Source: Citrobacter sp. | GTDB taxonomy: Bacteria > Pseudomonadota > Gammaproteobacteria > Enterobacterales > Enterobacteriaceae | Assembly: GCA_019415335.1 (NCBI GenBank) | Contig: DXKH01000023.1 | Coordinates: forward strand, 1-58,003 | Reading direction: 5' to 3' | DNA length: 58,003 nt | The notes under the pieces: generated by a model | What the model saw: the letters and a program-made list of their open reading frames with translations, nothing else | Database searches by the model: none | What the model was told of the DNA's origin: nothing | Shown: in pieces, positions 34,614-42,590 of the stretch | How the letters are laid out: every line of letters starts with the position of its first letter | Numbering within the stretch: the stretch's first letter is position 1 | Program-made: the position numbers and the translations under genes

Positions 34614-36017
34614 ATGTCTGGTCTTGATGCGTTTCATCTGGCAAGGATCCAGTTCGCCTTTACAGTTTCCTTCCACATAATTTTTCCGGCGATCACCATC
34701 GGCCTGGCCAGTTATCTGGCGGTACTGGAGGGTCTTTGGCTGAAAAGCAAAAATCCCGTCTGGCGCTCGCTGTATCAGTTCTGGTCGAAAATTTTCGCCG
34801 TTAACTTTGGGATGGGTGTGGTGTCTGGACTGGTGATGGCCTACCAGTTTGGCACCAACTGGAGCGGGTTTTCCGAGTTCGCCGGCAGTATCACCGGGCC
34901 ATTACTGACCTATGAGGTGCTCACGGCATTTTTCCTCGAAGCCGGGTTCCTCGGTGTGATGCTGTTTGGCTGGAACAAGGTTGGCCCCGGATTACACTTT
35001 TTCTCCACCTGCATGGTCGCGCTGGGCACGATTATTTCCACCTTCTGGATCCTCGCCTCCAACAGCTGGATGCAGACACCGCAGGGCTATGAGATCGTCA
35101 ACGGTCAGGTCGTGCCGGTGGACTGGTTTGCCGTCATTTTCAACCCGTCGTTCCCCTACCGCTTGCTGCACATGTCGGTGGCGGCGTTTCTCAGCAGCGC
35201 GTTATTTATCGGGGCCTCAGCGGCCTGGCATTTGCTGCGCGGAAACACGACACCTGCCATCCGCGCCATGTTTTCGATGGCGTTGTGGATGACGTTGATA
35301 GTCGCACCACTACAGGCGTTCATTGGCGATATGCACGGCCTGAATACCCTCAAATACCAGCCTGCCAAAATTGCCGCCATTGAGGGTCACTGGGAAAATC
35401 CGCCGGGAGAACCGACCCCGCTGCTGTTGTTCGGCTGGCCGGACATGGAACAGGAGCGCACCCGCTACGGGCTGGCGATCCCGGCGTTGGGCAGCCTGAT
35501 CCTGACCCACAGCCTGGATAAACAGGTCCCGGCGCTAAAAGAGTTCGCGAAAGAGGATCGTCCCAATTCCACGATGGTCTTCTGGTCGTTTCGCATTATG
35601 GCGGGTCTGGGTATGTTAATGATCCTGCTAGGTATTTGCGCGCTGTGGTTACGCTACCGGCAGCGTCTTTATACCTCGCGACCGTTTCTGCACTTTGCCT
35701 TATGGATGGGACCGTCGGGGCTAATCGCTATTCTGGCCGGTTGGGTTACCACGGAAGTGGGCCGACAGCCGTGGGTCGTCTACGGGTTGCAACGCACGGC
35801 GGATGCGGTCTCCGCTCACGGTGACCTGCACATGAGCATTTCGCTTCTGGCCTTCTTTGTCGTCTACAGTTCAGTCTTCGGTGTGGGCTACAGCTACATG
35901 ATTCGCCTCATCCGCAAAGGGCCGCAGGAGACGATTTCCACAGCGCCCCCCACCGGCACGCCTGCCAGACCGCTGTCTGCTGCCGTCCTCGATTCTCAAC
36001 ATGAGGCACATCGCTAA
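34614..36017 (+). CDS. cioA: Cytochrome bd-type quinol oxidase subunit I (CIO type)
   Basis: The 467-residue subunit I starts MSGLDAFHLARIQFAFTVSF, with haem-ligand histidines in the first helix (His21) and in PYRLLHMSVAAF, and the quinol-site motif GRQPWVVYGLQRTADAVS. The loop between helices VI and VII is short, with no long Q-loop insertion, which places it with the cyanide-insensitive CioA type rather than with CydA. It oxidises quinol and reduces oxygen to water at the inner membrane. It is an operon with the next two genes and is divergent from ydcR. K-12 has yncJ and hicAB at this site. The symbol is by family and not certain. Confidence 0.9.
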   Translation: MSGLDAFHLARIQFAFTVSFHIIFPAITIGLASYLAVLEGLWLKSKNPVWRSLYQFWSKIFAVNFGMGVVSGLVMAYQFGTNWSGFSEFAGSITGPLLTYEVLTAFFLEAGFLGVMLFGWNKVGPGLHFFSTCMVALGTIISTFWILASNSWMQTPQGYEIVNGQVVPVDWFAVIFNPSFPYRLLHMSVAAFLSSALFIGASAAWHLLRGNTTPAIRAMFSMALWMTLIVAPLQAFIGDMHGLNTLKYQPAKIAAIEGHWENPPGEPTPLLLFGWPDMEQERTRYGLAIPALGSLILTHSLDKQVPALKEFAKEDRPNSTMVFWSFRIMAGLGMLMILLGICALWLRYRQRLYTSRPFLHFALWMGPSGLIAILAGWVTTEVGRQPWVVYGLQRTADAVSAHGDLHMSISLLAFFVVYSSVFGVGYSYMIRLIRKGPQETISTAPPTGTPARPLSAAVLDSQHEAHR

Positions 36018-37027
36018 TGGGTATTGATCTATCGGTAATCTGGTTCGTCATCATCGTCTTCGCCACACTGATGTACATCGTGATGGATGGATTCGATTTG
36101 GGTATTGGCATTTTGTTTCCCGCCATCCGCGATGCTGACGATCGTGACGTGATGGTTAACAGCGTCGCCCCGGTCTGGGACGGCAATGAAACCTGGCTGG
36201 TTCTCGGCGGCGCTGGACTGTTTGGTGCCTTTCCGCTGGCCTATGCGGTGATTATTGACGCCCTGACGATCCCGCTAACGCTGATGCTTATCGGGCTGAT
36301 TTTTCGCGGTGTCGCCTTTGAATTCCGCTTCAAAGCCACGCCCGCGCATCGTCCGTTTTGGGATAAAGCCTTTCTCTGCGGTTCGATTCTGGCGACGTTC
36401 ACTCAGGGCATGGTAGTGGGCGCGGTGATTAACGGTTTTGCCGTCACCGGTCGCCGTTTCAGCGGCGGCCCCTTTGACTGGTTCACTCCTTTCACCCTGT
36501 TCTGCGGCGTTGGACTGGTGGTTGCTTATGCGCTGCTGGGCGCCACCTGGCTGGTGATGAAAAGCGAAAATCCATTGCAGGATAAAATGCGCGCCGTGGC
36601 GAGAAAGTTACTGCTACTGATGCTGCTGGCGATCGCGCTTATCAGCCTGTGGACGCCACTGGCACATCCGGCGATAGCGGAACGCTGGTTTACGCTGCCG
36701 AATCTGTGGTTCCTGTTACCGGTTCCGCTACTGGTTGCGGTGATTAGCGCCTGGCTATGGCGAGCGCTTAACCAGCTAAACCACCACGCGCTGCCCTTCG
36801 TGTTGACTCTCGGGCTGATTTTCCTCGGTTTCAGCGGACTCGGGATCAGCATCTGGCCGCACATCATTCCGCCGTCCATTACGCTCTGGCAGGCGGCTGC
36901 GCCCGCGCAGAGTCAGGGCTTTATGCTGGTCGGCGTGTTGCTGATCATCCCCATTATTCTGGTTTACACCTTCTGGAGCTACTACGTATTTCGCGGCAAA
37001 GTTCAACATGGCGAGGGGTATCACTGA
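36017..37027 (+). CDS. cioB: Cytochrome bd-type quinol oxidase subunit II (CIO type)
   Basis: The 336-residue subunit II has the signature MDGFDLGIGILFPA (about residues 16-29) and NSVAPVWDGNETWLVLGGAGL near the start, followed by about eight helices. Subunit II completes the diheme oxidase core. Its ATG overlaps the last base of the cioA stop codon, so translation is coupled. Confidence 0.92.
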   Translation: MGIDLSVIWFVIIVFATLMYIVMDGFDLGIGILFPAIRDADDRDVMVNSVAPVWDGNETWLVLGGAGLFGAFPLAYAVIIDALTIPLTLMLIGLIFRGVAFEFRFKATPAHRPFWDKAFLCGSILATFTQGMVVGAVINGFAVTGRRFSGGPFDWFTPFTLFCGVGLVVAYALLGATWLVMKSENPLQDKMRAVARKLLLLMLLAIALISLWTPLAHPAIAERWFTLPNLWFLLPVPLLVAVISAWLWRALNQLNHHALPFVLTLGLIFLGFSGLGISIWPHIIPPSITLWQAAAPAQSQGFMLVGVLLIIPIILVYTFWSYYVFRGKVQHGEGYH

Positions 37028-37155
37028 TGCAACACTCTGTCTGGAAACGCCTGATGTGGCTGCTGATTTTGTGGGGTGGCAGCGTGCTGGCGCTGGCCGC
37101 CGTGGGGATGTTCTTTCGCCTGATCATGACGGCGGCAGGATTTAAATCGCATTAA
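37027..37155 (+). CDS. Small CIO-associated membrane peptide (DUF2474-like)
   Basis: The 42-residue product MQHSVWKRLMWLLILWGGSV… ends AGFKSH and has one membrane helix with a basic N-terminus. Such peptides follow cioAB/cydAB genes (CydX/CydZ analogues; DUF2474 with the CIO type) and stabilise the oxidase. The ATG shares a base with the cioB stop (TGATG). The gene is too short for normal gene calling but the context is compelling. Confidence 0.85.
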   Translation: MQHSVWKRLMWLLILWGGSVLALAAVGMFFRLIMTAAGFKSH

Positions 37156-37237
37156 ATGTATGATACGTCGGGAGGGCGCTTTCCCTCCCGATTAATAACA
37201 TAAATAATAGCATCCGGTGCTTCAGAGAATGAGCCCG

Positions 37238-38152
37238 CTACTCAATAGATTCATATTGAATATGAACAACCGGAGGAGCTTTAGCCACTAGCGGTTTCCT
37301 GAATGCGTCAATATGCTGGATGATTGCTCGCTGGTTGATTGCTGTATAAAAAGCTTCTTCCCAGTTATTCGAGAGATAATATTCCTCTTGTATTTCAGGA
37401 AGATGGCACTCTATTATTTTGGCAACACTGGCCCTGCTTTTTTTTGCTTTCCGTATCGTTCTGCGAAGGAGTGCTTCACAATATTCTTTGATGCGCTTCG
37501 TCACTCTCAATGTTTTGATATGCAAACGAACACGTGGCATCTCTGCGTCACTGATATTGCTGAATTTATAAGTTACATCAAAGACCACTTCACTCTCATT
37601 AAGACTCGCTGAAATAACGAAACCAATATTTGAAAGTAACGGACTATAAAAAGGATGGATAAACATCGCGATGCCATCATCAACGCAGTAATATTTCCGC
37701 CCCTTGTTCGGCACACAGTCTATACACTGTGGTACAAGATTATCCGGATAAATTGCAAATTCCGGCCAGTCCTCTTTGGGAAGAAAATGATCTATCGTTG
37801 ATGGTGTGACGGGCTTGCCACAATAGGGGCAAGAATCGAGTTCATGCTTTCTCCGGCGAGATGAAATAAGTTCGCCAAGATGGGAGGGAGAATTTTCATA
37901 ATGATCAATCAAAATTTTCTTTATCGACCAGTCGGATTTAACGTTACCATCATCAGCAGGAAGAACAGAATGATATCCGCTGGCAGGCGGTGCGCTGCTG
38001 TAATTATTAATAAAATCATCATATGACGCGTATTTAAGCCAAAGGTTCTCCTCTTCTGCTGCCAGTCGAGACCGGTCCGCTCTTCTGCTTTTAAGGGCAT
38101 CTTTCAACCACGTACGATCGCCTGTTTTTTTCATTTCAGGAAGATAGAGCAT
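37238..38152 (-). CDS. HNH endonuclease, partner of the ATPase (Septu PtuB-like)
   Basis: The 304-residue protein has an HNH nuclease core: DSCPYCGKPVTPSTIDHFLP (Cys108, Cys111, Asp121-His122), then IYPDNLVPQCIDCVPNKG (Asn138, Cys143, Cys146, Lys150). The four cysteines form a zinc knuckle and His122/Asn138 fit the metal-dependent active site. Its start overlaps the ATPase stop (TAATG), so the pair is coupled. An AAA ATPase with an HNH partner is the layout of Septu defence (PtuA/PtuB); assignment is by architecture, not by a search. Codon use is more AT-rich than in neighbours, which suggests transfer. Confidence 0.82.
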   Translation of the reverse strand: MLYLPEMKKTGDRTWLKDALKSRRADRSRLAAEEENLWLKYASYDDFINNYSSAPPASGYHSVLPADDGNVKSDWSIKKILIDHYENSPSHLGELISSRRRKHELDSCPYCGKPVTPSTIDHFLPKEDWPEFAIYPDNLVPQCIDCVPNKGRKYYCVDDGIAMFIHPFYSPLLSNIGFVISASLNESEVVFDVTYKFSNISDAEMPRVRLHIKTLRVTKRIKEYCEALLRRTIRKAKKSRASVAKIIECHLPEIQEEYYLSNNWEEAFYTAINQRAIIQHIDAFRKPLVAKAPPVVHIQYESIE

Positions 38153-39390
38153 TACTTATCCTCCTGCCTGATGAATACGTCTGGTGAATCATCCATGAGA
38201 TCAGCAAGATAAATTAGCGCATCGTCACCGACTTTGTGTTTCATCTTTCTCAGCAAATCCTGTTCGGATGTTGCATTGTCAGCCTGATGCTTCTTAAAAA
38301 TATCTTTAATGGTATTTTGATAAGGTTTTACTGTCTTATAGTCATCAAAAAGCTCGCCGATTATTTCATCCAGCGACTCCCCCAGGGTCTCAATTTCTGG
38401 ATGAGTGATCATGGCATTGTGCAAACTCCCTCGAAGCACATGGACGTAATCACGTTTTACTTCACGCGCAATAATGGCTGAATGTGTCGCAATAATTGCA
38501 TAGGAATTTTTAAAGGAAAGAATGTTTTTTAACATTTCGACGAGAGCCACTTCAAGCGTTGGGTGGAGATATAACTCTGGTTCATCGATGATAAGCAAAC
38601 TTTTTTCAGCGATACCGGAAATGATGCCGGGAATCATATATGAAAATATTTTTTGCCCAGAACTTAATTTTACAAATTGACCATCTTTGATAAACTGAAT
38701 GCCTTTATCTAAGGCTATTTTTTCTAAAAATAGATTGCCTTTAGGGGTGACATCGTCCAAATGTAGAATCTCTCCTTCAATGGATTCGAAAGCCACATCA
38801 TCGAAGTCAATGGCTATTTTTAATGTTGTCATCAACAAGCCAATCCGACTTAGATCCTCCCACCACTCATTATGGTCAAGATTAATAGTTTCAACGAAGT
38901 AGCGGCAAACATTCCTGGCAGGTCTATCTTTGTCAAATCTACCCTCATTATCTCTGAAGCCAATATAATCGTACTCATTGACATCCATTTGCACATTAGT
39001 ACGATCGTCAGTTTTATCGGAGTAATATTTATTTATTAGCTTCTGTTCCACATCACTATTAGTATCATATTCTTCAAAAGGTGAGAATGCGACTACCAGT
39101 AACTTATTAAAATAAGGTGTGTTATCATTATCCTGTATACCCGAAACAATTTCAGATATCTGTTTAAGTAAAAAGGTTTTCCCTAATCCGTTCTTACCTA
39201 CTATCAGATTAATATGTTGAGGTTCAATATCATCTACAACTTCCCTTGAGAAATTAAACGCCACCTTATCCATACCCTCTGGGGGATTAGAAATAGTGAA
39301 ATCGATAGACCTATCGGCGATATTTTTACCTAATGCAATCTGTTTTCCCGTATTCAGAATGGCATCAATGCTGGTACTGTCGCGAAACAA
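38152..39390 (-). CDS. AAA/SMC-like ATPase, main part (Septu PtuA-like); frame continues from the upstream ORF by a shift
   Basis: The visible 412 residues run from a weak TTG start. Walker A is VGKNGLGKTFLLKQ (about residues 64-77), the ABC-type signature is KLSSGQKIFSYM, and Walker B is LLIIDEPELYLHP, followed by IIATHSAIIAREV. This is the OLD/SMC-like ATPase type used with nuclease partners in Septu and related defence systems. The same frame stays open upstream to 39546 and encodes plausible protein (KISFYKALNKVFPAKG, ASYNRSLHHKHLSWEGYQGA), with no ATG. It overlaps the end of the preceding ORF, so the true gene probably starts at 39833 and is frameshifted. Activity is uncertain. Confidence 0.78.
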   Translation of the reverse strand: MFRDSTSIDAILNTGKQIALGKNIADRSIDFTISNPPEGMDKVAFNFSREVVDDIEPQHINLIVGKNGLGKTFLLKQISEIVSGIQDNDNTPYFNKLLVVAFSPFEEYDTNSDVEQKLINKYYSDKTDDRTNVQMDVNEYDYIGFRDNEGRFDKDRPARNVCRYFVETINLDHNEWWEDLSRIGLLMTTLKIAIDFDDVAFESIEGEILHLDDVTPKGNLFLEKIALDKGIQFIKDGQFVKLSSGQKIFSYMIPGIISGIAEKSLLIIDEPELYLHPTLEVALVEMLKNILSFKNSYAIIATHSAIIAREVKRDYVHVLRGSLHNAMITHPEIETLGESLDEIIGELFDDYKTVKPYQNTIKDIFKKHQADNATSEQDLLRKMKHKVGDDALIYLADLMDDSPDVFIRQEDK

Positions 39391-39503
39391 GGCTCCCTGA
39401 TACCCCTCCCAGGAAAGATGTTTGTGATGCAGGCTTCTGTTATAGCTGGCATCACAAATCCCTGACAGAAACTCCCTGACGCCTTTTGCCGGAAAAACCT
39501 TAT

Positions 39504-39833
39504 TCAGCGCTTTATAAAAGGAGATTTTTCGGGGAGCGAGACGACTTTATCTTTCTGTAATAATTCAGTCACCTCATAGATGTCACCTGCTGGTAGCATC
39601 TTACCTTCACGTAAGAAATAGTTTGTAGTATTACTGTCACCATTAATAAGAATTCTGGAATAACCAAGATCGTGTTCTTGCCCTTTACTGTCTTTCACTA
39701 GCACATTAAAAAGCATGACATGGCCAAAATCATCCCATGGTTTAGGTTTTGATTTGACTAAGTTATCCTGTCGCAAATACACGCCACTGTCAGTGTGTGT
39801 GATTATTTTTTTTATGGATAAGAAAAAACGCAT
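39504..39833 (-). pseudogene. N-terminal part of the Septu-like ATPase, separated by a frameshift
   Basis: About 109 residues start at MRFFLSIKKI, with a GGATGG-like ribosome-binding site just before. They contain DSGVYLRQDNLV, KPWDDFGHVMLFNVLV, LGYSRILINGD and GDIYEVTELLQKDKVVSLPE, then end IKR and TGA. By itself this is not a known small protein. The next frame takes over within 39507-39546 and continues as the ATPase. Adding one A to the A5 run (39525-39529, minus-strand sense) would join SLPEK to ISFYKALNK and give one protein of about 560 residues. The alternatives are a mutation, a sequencing error in the homopolymer, or programmed -1 frameshifting. Confidence 0.65.
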
Positions 39834-39896
39834 AAGCAACCATCCGTGACACTATAGGAAAATTCTCGATATCCATAAAATAATGCCACTATATGA

Positions 39897-39922
39897 AAAG
39901 AGCCAGTCATTTCTGGCTCTTT
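39897..39922 (-). terminator. Rho-independent terminator of rlhA
   Basis: AAAGAGCCAG (39897-39906) pairs with CTGGCTCTTT (39913-39922). Read on the minus strand it ends in TTTTC, right after the rlhA stop. Confidence 0.75.
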
Positions 39923-39925
39923 CAA

Positions 39926-41884
39926 CTACTTACGCTTCGGCAACGTTTTTATCAGTTCTTCCGGGCTGACGGAAGCCACCACGCTGCCGGGCAGCGGCAT
40001 TTTCAGAATATGATTTTTGATTTTACCAATGACATGCATTTCGCACGGGCGGCAGTCAAATTTCAGCGTTAACACCTCATCGCCGTTCACCAGTTGCATC
40101 GGCGTCGCCTTCCAGCTTTTGATATTACCTTTCGCCTGCTTCGGGCACAGATTAAAGGCAAAGCGCAGGCAGTGTTTGGTGATCATCACCGGCACCTCGC
40201 CCTTTTCTTCATGCGCTTCATACGCTGCATCAATCAACTGCACGCCATAGCGATGGTAAAACTCCCGCGCCTTATGATTGTAAACGTTGGCCAGAAAACT
40301 GAGGTGCGATTGCGGATAAACCGGCGCAGGCTCAGACACTGGCTTGCGAACGCCGCGCTGGTAGCTCGCCAGGCGCGCGGCATCCAGCATCTCCACCGCT
40401 TCCCGGCGGAACGCATTAAGCAGGCTGTTCGGCACAAACAGCGCACCAGGCAGATTCACTGCGATATCGCGGGCGTAATAGATTGTCTGTCCCAGTTTTG
40501 CCAGTCCGTCCTTCAACCCGTTGAGCGCTTTTTCAGCGTTGTTGGCCTCGTCAAACTGTCCGTCCAGCGTATGGGTGATGCTGACGCCTTCTTCACTGGT
40601 CAGCGTCAGGATCAGCTGTGCCTGCCAGCCGCCCAGTTCAATATCTACCGCCACCCGACGCTCGCTCGAGGTTTTGGTTAACGCCTGCTGCCAGTTATGG
40701 TCAAGATTGCGGTTCAGCGGATGGTGTGGACGCAGTTTATGCAGATCGGCAGGCATTTCGTTCGGCCAGACGCGGTAGCGATTCTGTCCGGTTTTCTCGA
40801 CGGTATTGGCGCGAAAGCCGACCACATCACGTTTGATCAGGACGTTAAGACCATCGCCGTTCGCCAGTGGCTCACTGACCTCAACGTCGAGGTGATCTTT
40901 CGCCACTTTCAACACTTCGCCGATCGGCAGGCCGATAAACTTCGGCGAATCAAAAGCGCCGATATCCCCTTTACGCGCATTCACGAAGTAGTCAGTGCTG
41001 CCGCGATGAAAGGTTTTATCCGTTGATGGGGTAAAGAAATGTTCCGTGCGTCCGGCGGAAGCCCGCGCCAGGTCGCCACTTTCCTCAATGATGGCATCCA
41101 GCATCTGTCGATAGTGCGCGGTGATATTCTTCACGTAGCTCATGTCTTTGTAACGCCCTTCAATCTTGAAGGAACGCACACCGGCGTCGATCAGTGCGCC
41201 CAGGTTAGCGGTCTGATCGTTATCTTTCATCGACAGCAGATGTTTTTCATACGACACCACCCGTCCCTGATCGTCTTTCAGGGTGTACGGTAAGCGGCAC
41301 GCTTGTGAGCAGTCGCCACGGTTGGCGCTGCGCCCCGTTTGCGCATGCGAGATATAGCATTGTCCGGAATACGCCACACACAGCGCGCCGTGGACAAAGA
41401 ATTCGATAGTCGCGTCTGTCGCCTGATGAATGGCCTGAATCTGCTCAAGACTCAGTTCACGCGCCAGCACAATCTGCGTGAACCCCACGTCAGCGAGGAA
41501 TTTGGCTTTCTCCACGCTGCGAATATCGCACTGGGTGCTGGCATGCAGTTCGATGGGCGGAATATCGAGTTCCAGAATGCCCATGTCCTGGACGATCAGC
41601 GCGTCAACACCGTTCTGCCAGAGATCGGTAATCAGTTGCTGTGCGGGCTCCAGTTCATCATCGTGAAGAATCGTGTTCAGCGTGACAAAGATTTTTGCGC
41701 CATAGCGATGGGCGAACGGCACCAGCTCAGCGATATCTTTCAGGCTATTGCCGGCATTATGACGCGCACCAAAGCCGGGACCACCTATATAGACGGCGTC
41801 CGCACCATGCAAAATGGCTTCGCGGGCGATGGAGGTATCACGTGCCGGGCTTAACAATTCAAGGCGATGTGGGGGCTGGCGCAT
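39926..41884 (-). CDS. rlhA: 23S rRNA C2501 hydroxylation protein RlhA (U32 peptidase family)
   Basis: The 652-residue protein matches E. coli RlhA (YdcP) nearly throughout. The N-terminal TIM-like domain starts HRLELLSPARDTSIAREAIL, and the family signature IEFFVHGALCVAYSGQCYIS is followed by GRSANRGDCSQACRLPY. These cysteines, with more in the C-terminal half (LRFAFNLCPKQA, FDCRPCEMHVIGK), fit the proposed iron-sulfur site. It helps hydroxylate C2501 of 23S rRNA using prephenate-derived chemistry. The start at MRQPPHRLE is taken from the family; nine upstream residues in frame are not conserved. Confidence 0.95.
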   Translation of the reverse strand: MRQPPHRLELLSPARDTSIAREAILHGADAVYIGGPGFGARHNAGNSLKDIAELVPFAHRYGAKIFVTLNTILHDDELEPAQQLITDLWQNGVDALIVQDMGILELDIPPIELHASTQCDIRSVEKAKFLADVGFTQIVLARELSLEQIQAIHQATDATIEFFVHGALCVAYSGQCYISHAQTGRSANRGDCSQACRLPYTLKDDQGRVVSYEKHLLSMKDNDQTANLGALIDAGVRSFKIEGRYKDMSYVKNITAHYRQMLDAIIEESGDLARASAGRTEHFFTPSTDKTFHRGSTDYFVNARKGDIGAFDSPKFIGLPIGEVLKVAKDHLDVEVSEPLANGDGLNVLIKRDVVGFRANTVEKTGQNRYRVWPNEMPADLHKLRPHHPLNRNLDHNWQQALTKTSSERRVAVDIELGGWQAQLILTLTSEEGVSITHTLDGQFDEANNAEKALNGLKDGLAKLGQTIYYARDIAVNLPGALFVPNSLLNAFRREAVEMLDAARLASYQRGVRKPVSEPAPVYPQSHLSFLANVYNHKAREFYHRYGVQLIDAAYEAHEEKGEVPVMITKHCLRFAFNLCPKQAKGNIKSWKATPMQLVNGDEVLTLKFDCRPCEMHVIGKIKNHILKMPLPGSVVASVSPEELIKTLPKRK

Positions 41885-41962
41885 AGCGTTGTTTTTATCC
41901 AGTAGCAGCAAAATGGCGGCTATTGTAGTCAGAAGCGCCGCGTTGCGAAATAGTTTTCCCGC

Positions 41963-42499
41963 TTAACTACGTGGGTAATGGATGAGCGAATGAAAGTGCA
42001 CGGTCTGCTCGCTGCTGTTGCGATAGGCATGGGGGCGGTCACCGGCGAAACGAATGCCTTCTCCGGCGCTAATAACACGCCATTGCTGGTCAATGCACAT
42101 CTCAAGTTCGCCTGAGATCACCACCACATGTTCAATCACGCCCGCTTCATGCGGCGTAGATTCGCTGAGCGCACCGGGTGCCAGCAAAATTGAGAAGTGA
42201 TCAAAGCACAGCACCGGATCCCACGGGAACAACGGCGTCACCACCATCGCCTGCTCTTGCGGATCAAACGTCGGCAGCGGTTCAGATTCCGGCGGTGAAA
42301 TAAAGGTGGAGAACGGGACGTTCAGCCCGGTGGCAATCTTCCATAACGTCGCCACCGTGGGACTGGACTCGTTGCGCTCAATTTGCCCGAGCATCGCTTT
42401 TGAGACCCCGGTCGCTTCGGCCAGGCGCGATAAACTCCACTCACGCTGCTTGCGTAATGTTTTTAAGGTATTCGCCAGATAGTGCGTCAGATTGTCCAT
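41963..42499 (-). CDS. sutR: XRE-cupin regulator SutR (YdcN)
   Basis: The 178-residue protein has an N-terminal helix-turn-helix (WSLSRLAEATGVSKAMLGQI, then ERNESSPTVATLWKIATGLN) and a C-terminal cupin barrel (HEAGVIEHVVVISGELEMCI). It matches E. coli SutR, a regulator of sulfur-utilisation genes. The start at MDNLTHYL gives the family length. It is divergent from ydcO, with 91 bases between starts. Confidence 0.94.
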   Translation of the reverse strand: MDNLTHYLANTLKTLRKQREWSLSRLAEATGVSKAMLGQIERNESSPTVATLWKIATGLNVPFSTFISPPESEPLPTFDPQEQAMVVTPLFPWDPVLCFDHFSILLAPGALSESTPHEAGVIEHVVVISGELEMCIDQQWRVISAGEGIRFAGDRPHAYRNSSEQTVHFHSLIHYPRS

Positions 42500-42590
42500 G
42501 GATAGCCTCCCAAAATGCCAGCTTATCACTTGTACGTTATAACGCCCAGATGTTAGATTGAGCGACCGTTATAACGCACAGGAGGGGCTT

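Noticed and set aside
39840..39925. Possible retron non-coding RNA upstream of the ATPase/HNH pair
   Set aside because: The gap is under 90 bases, is explained by the rlhA terminator, and there is no reverse transcriptase gene in the region.
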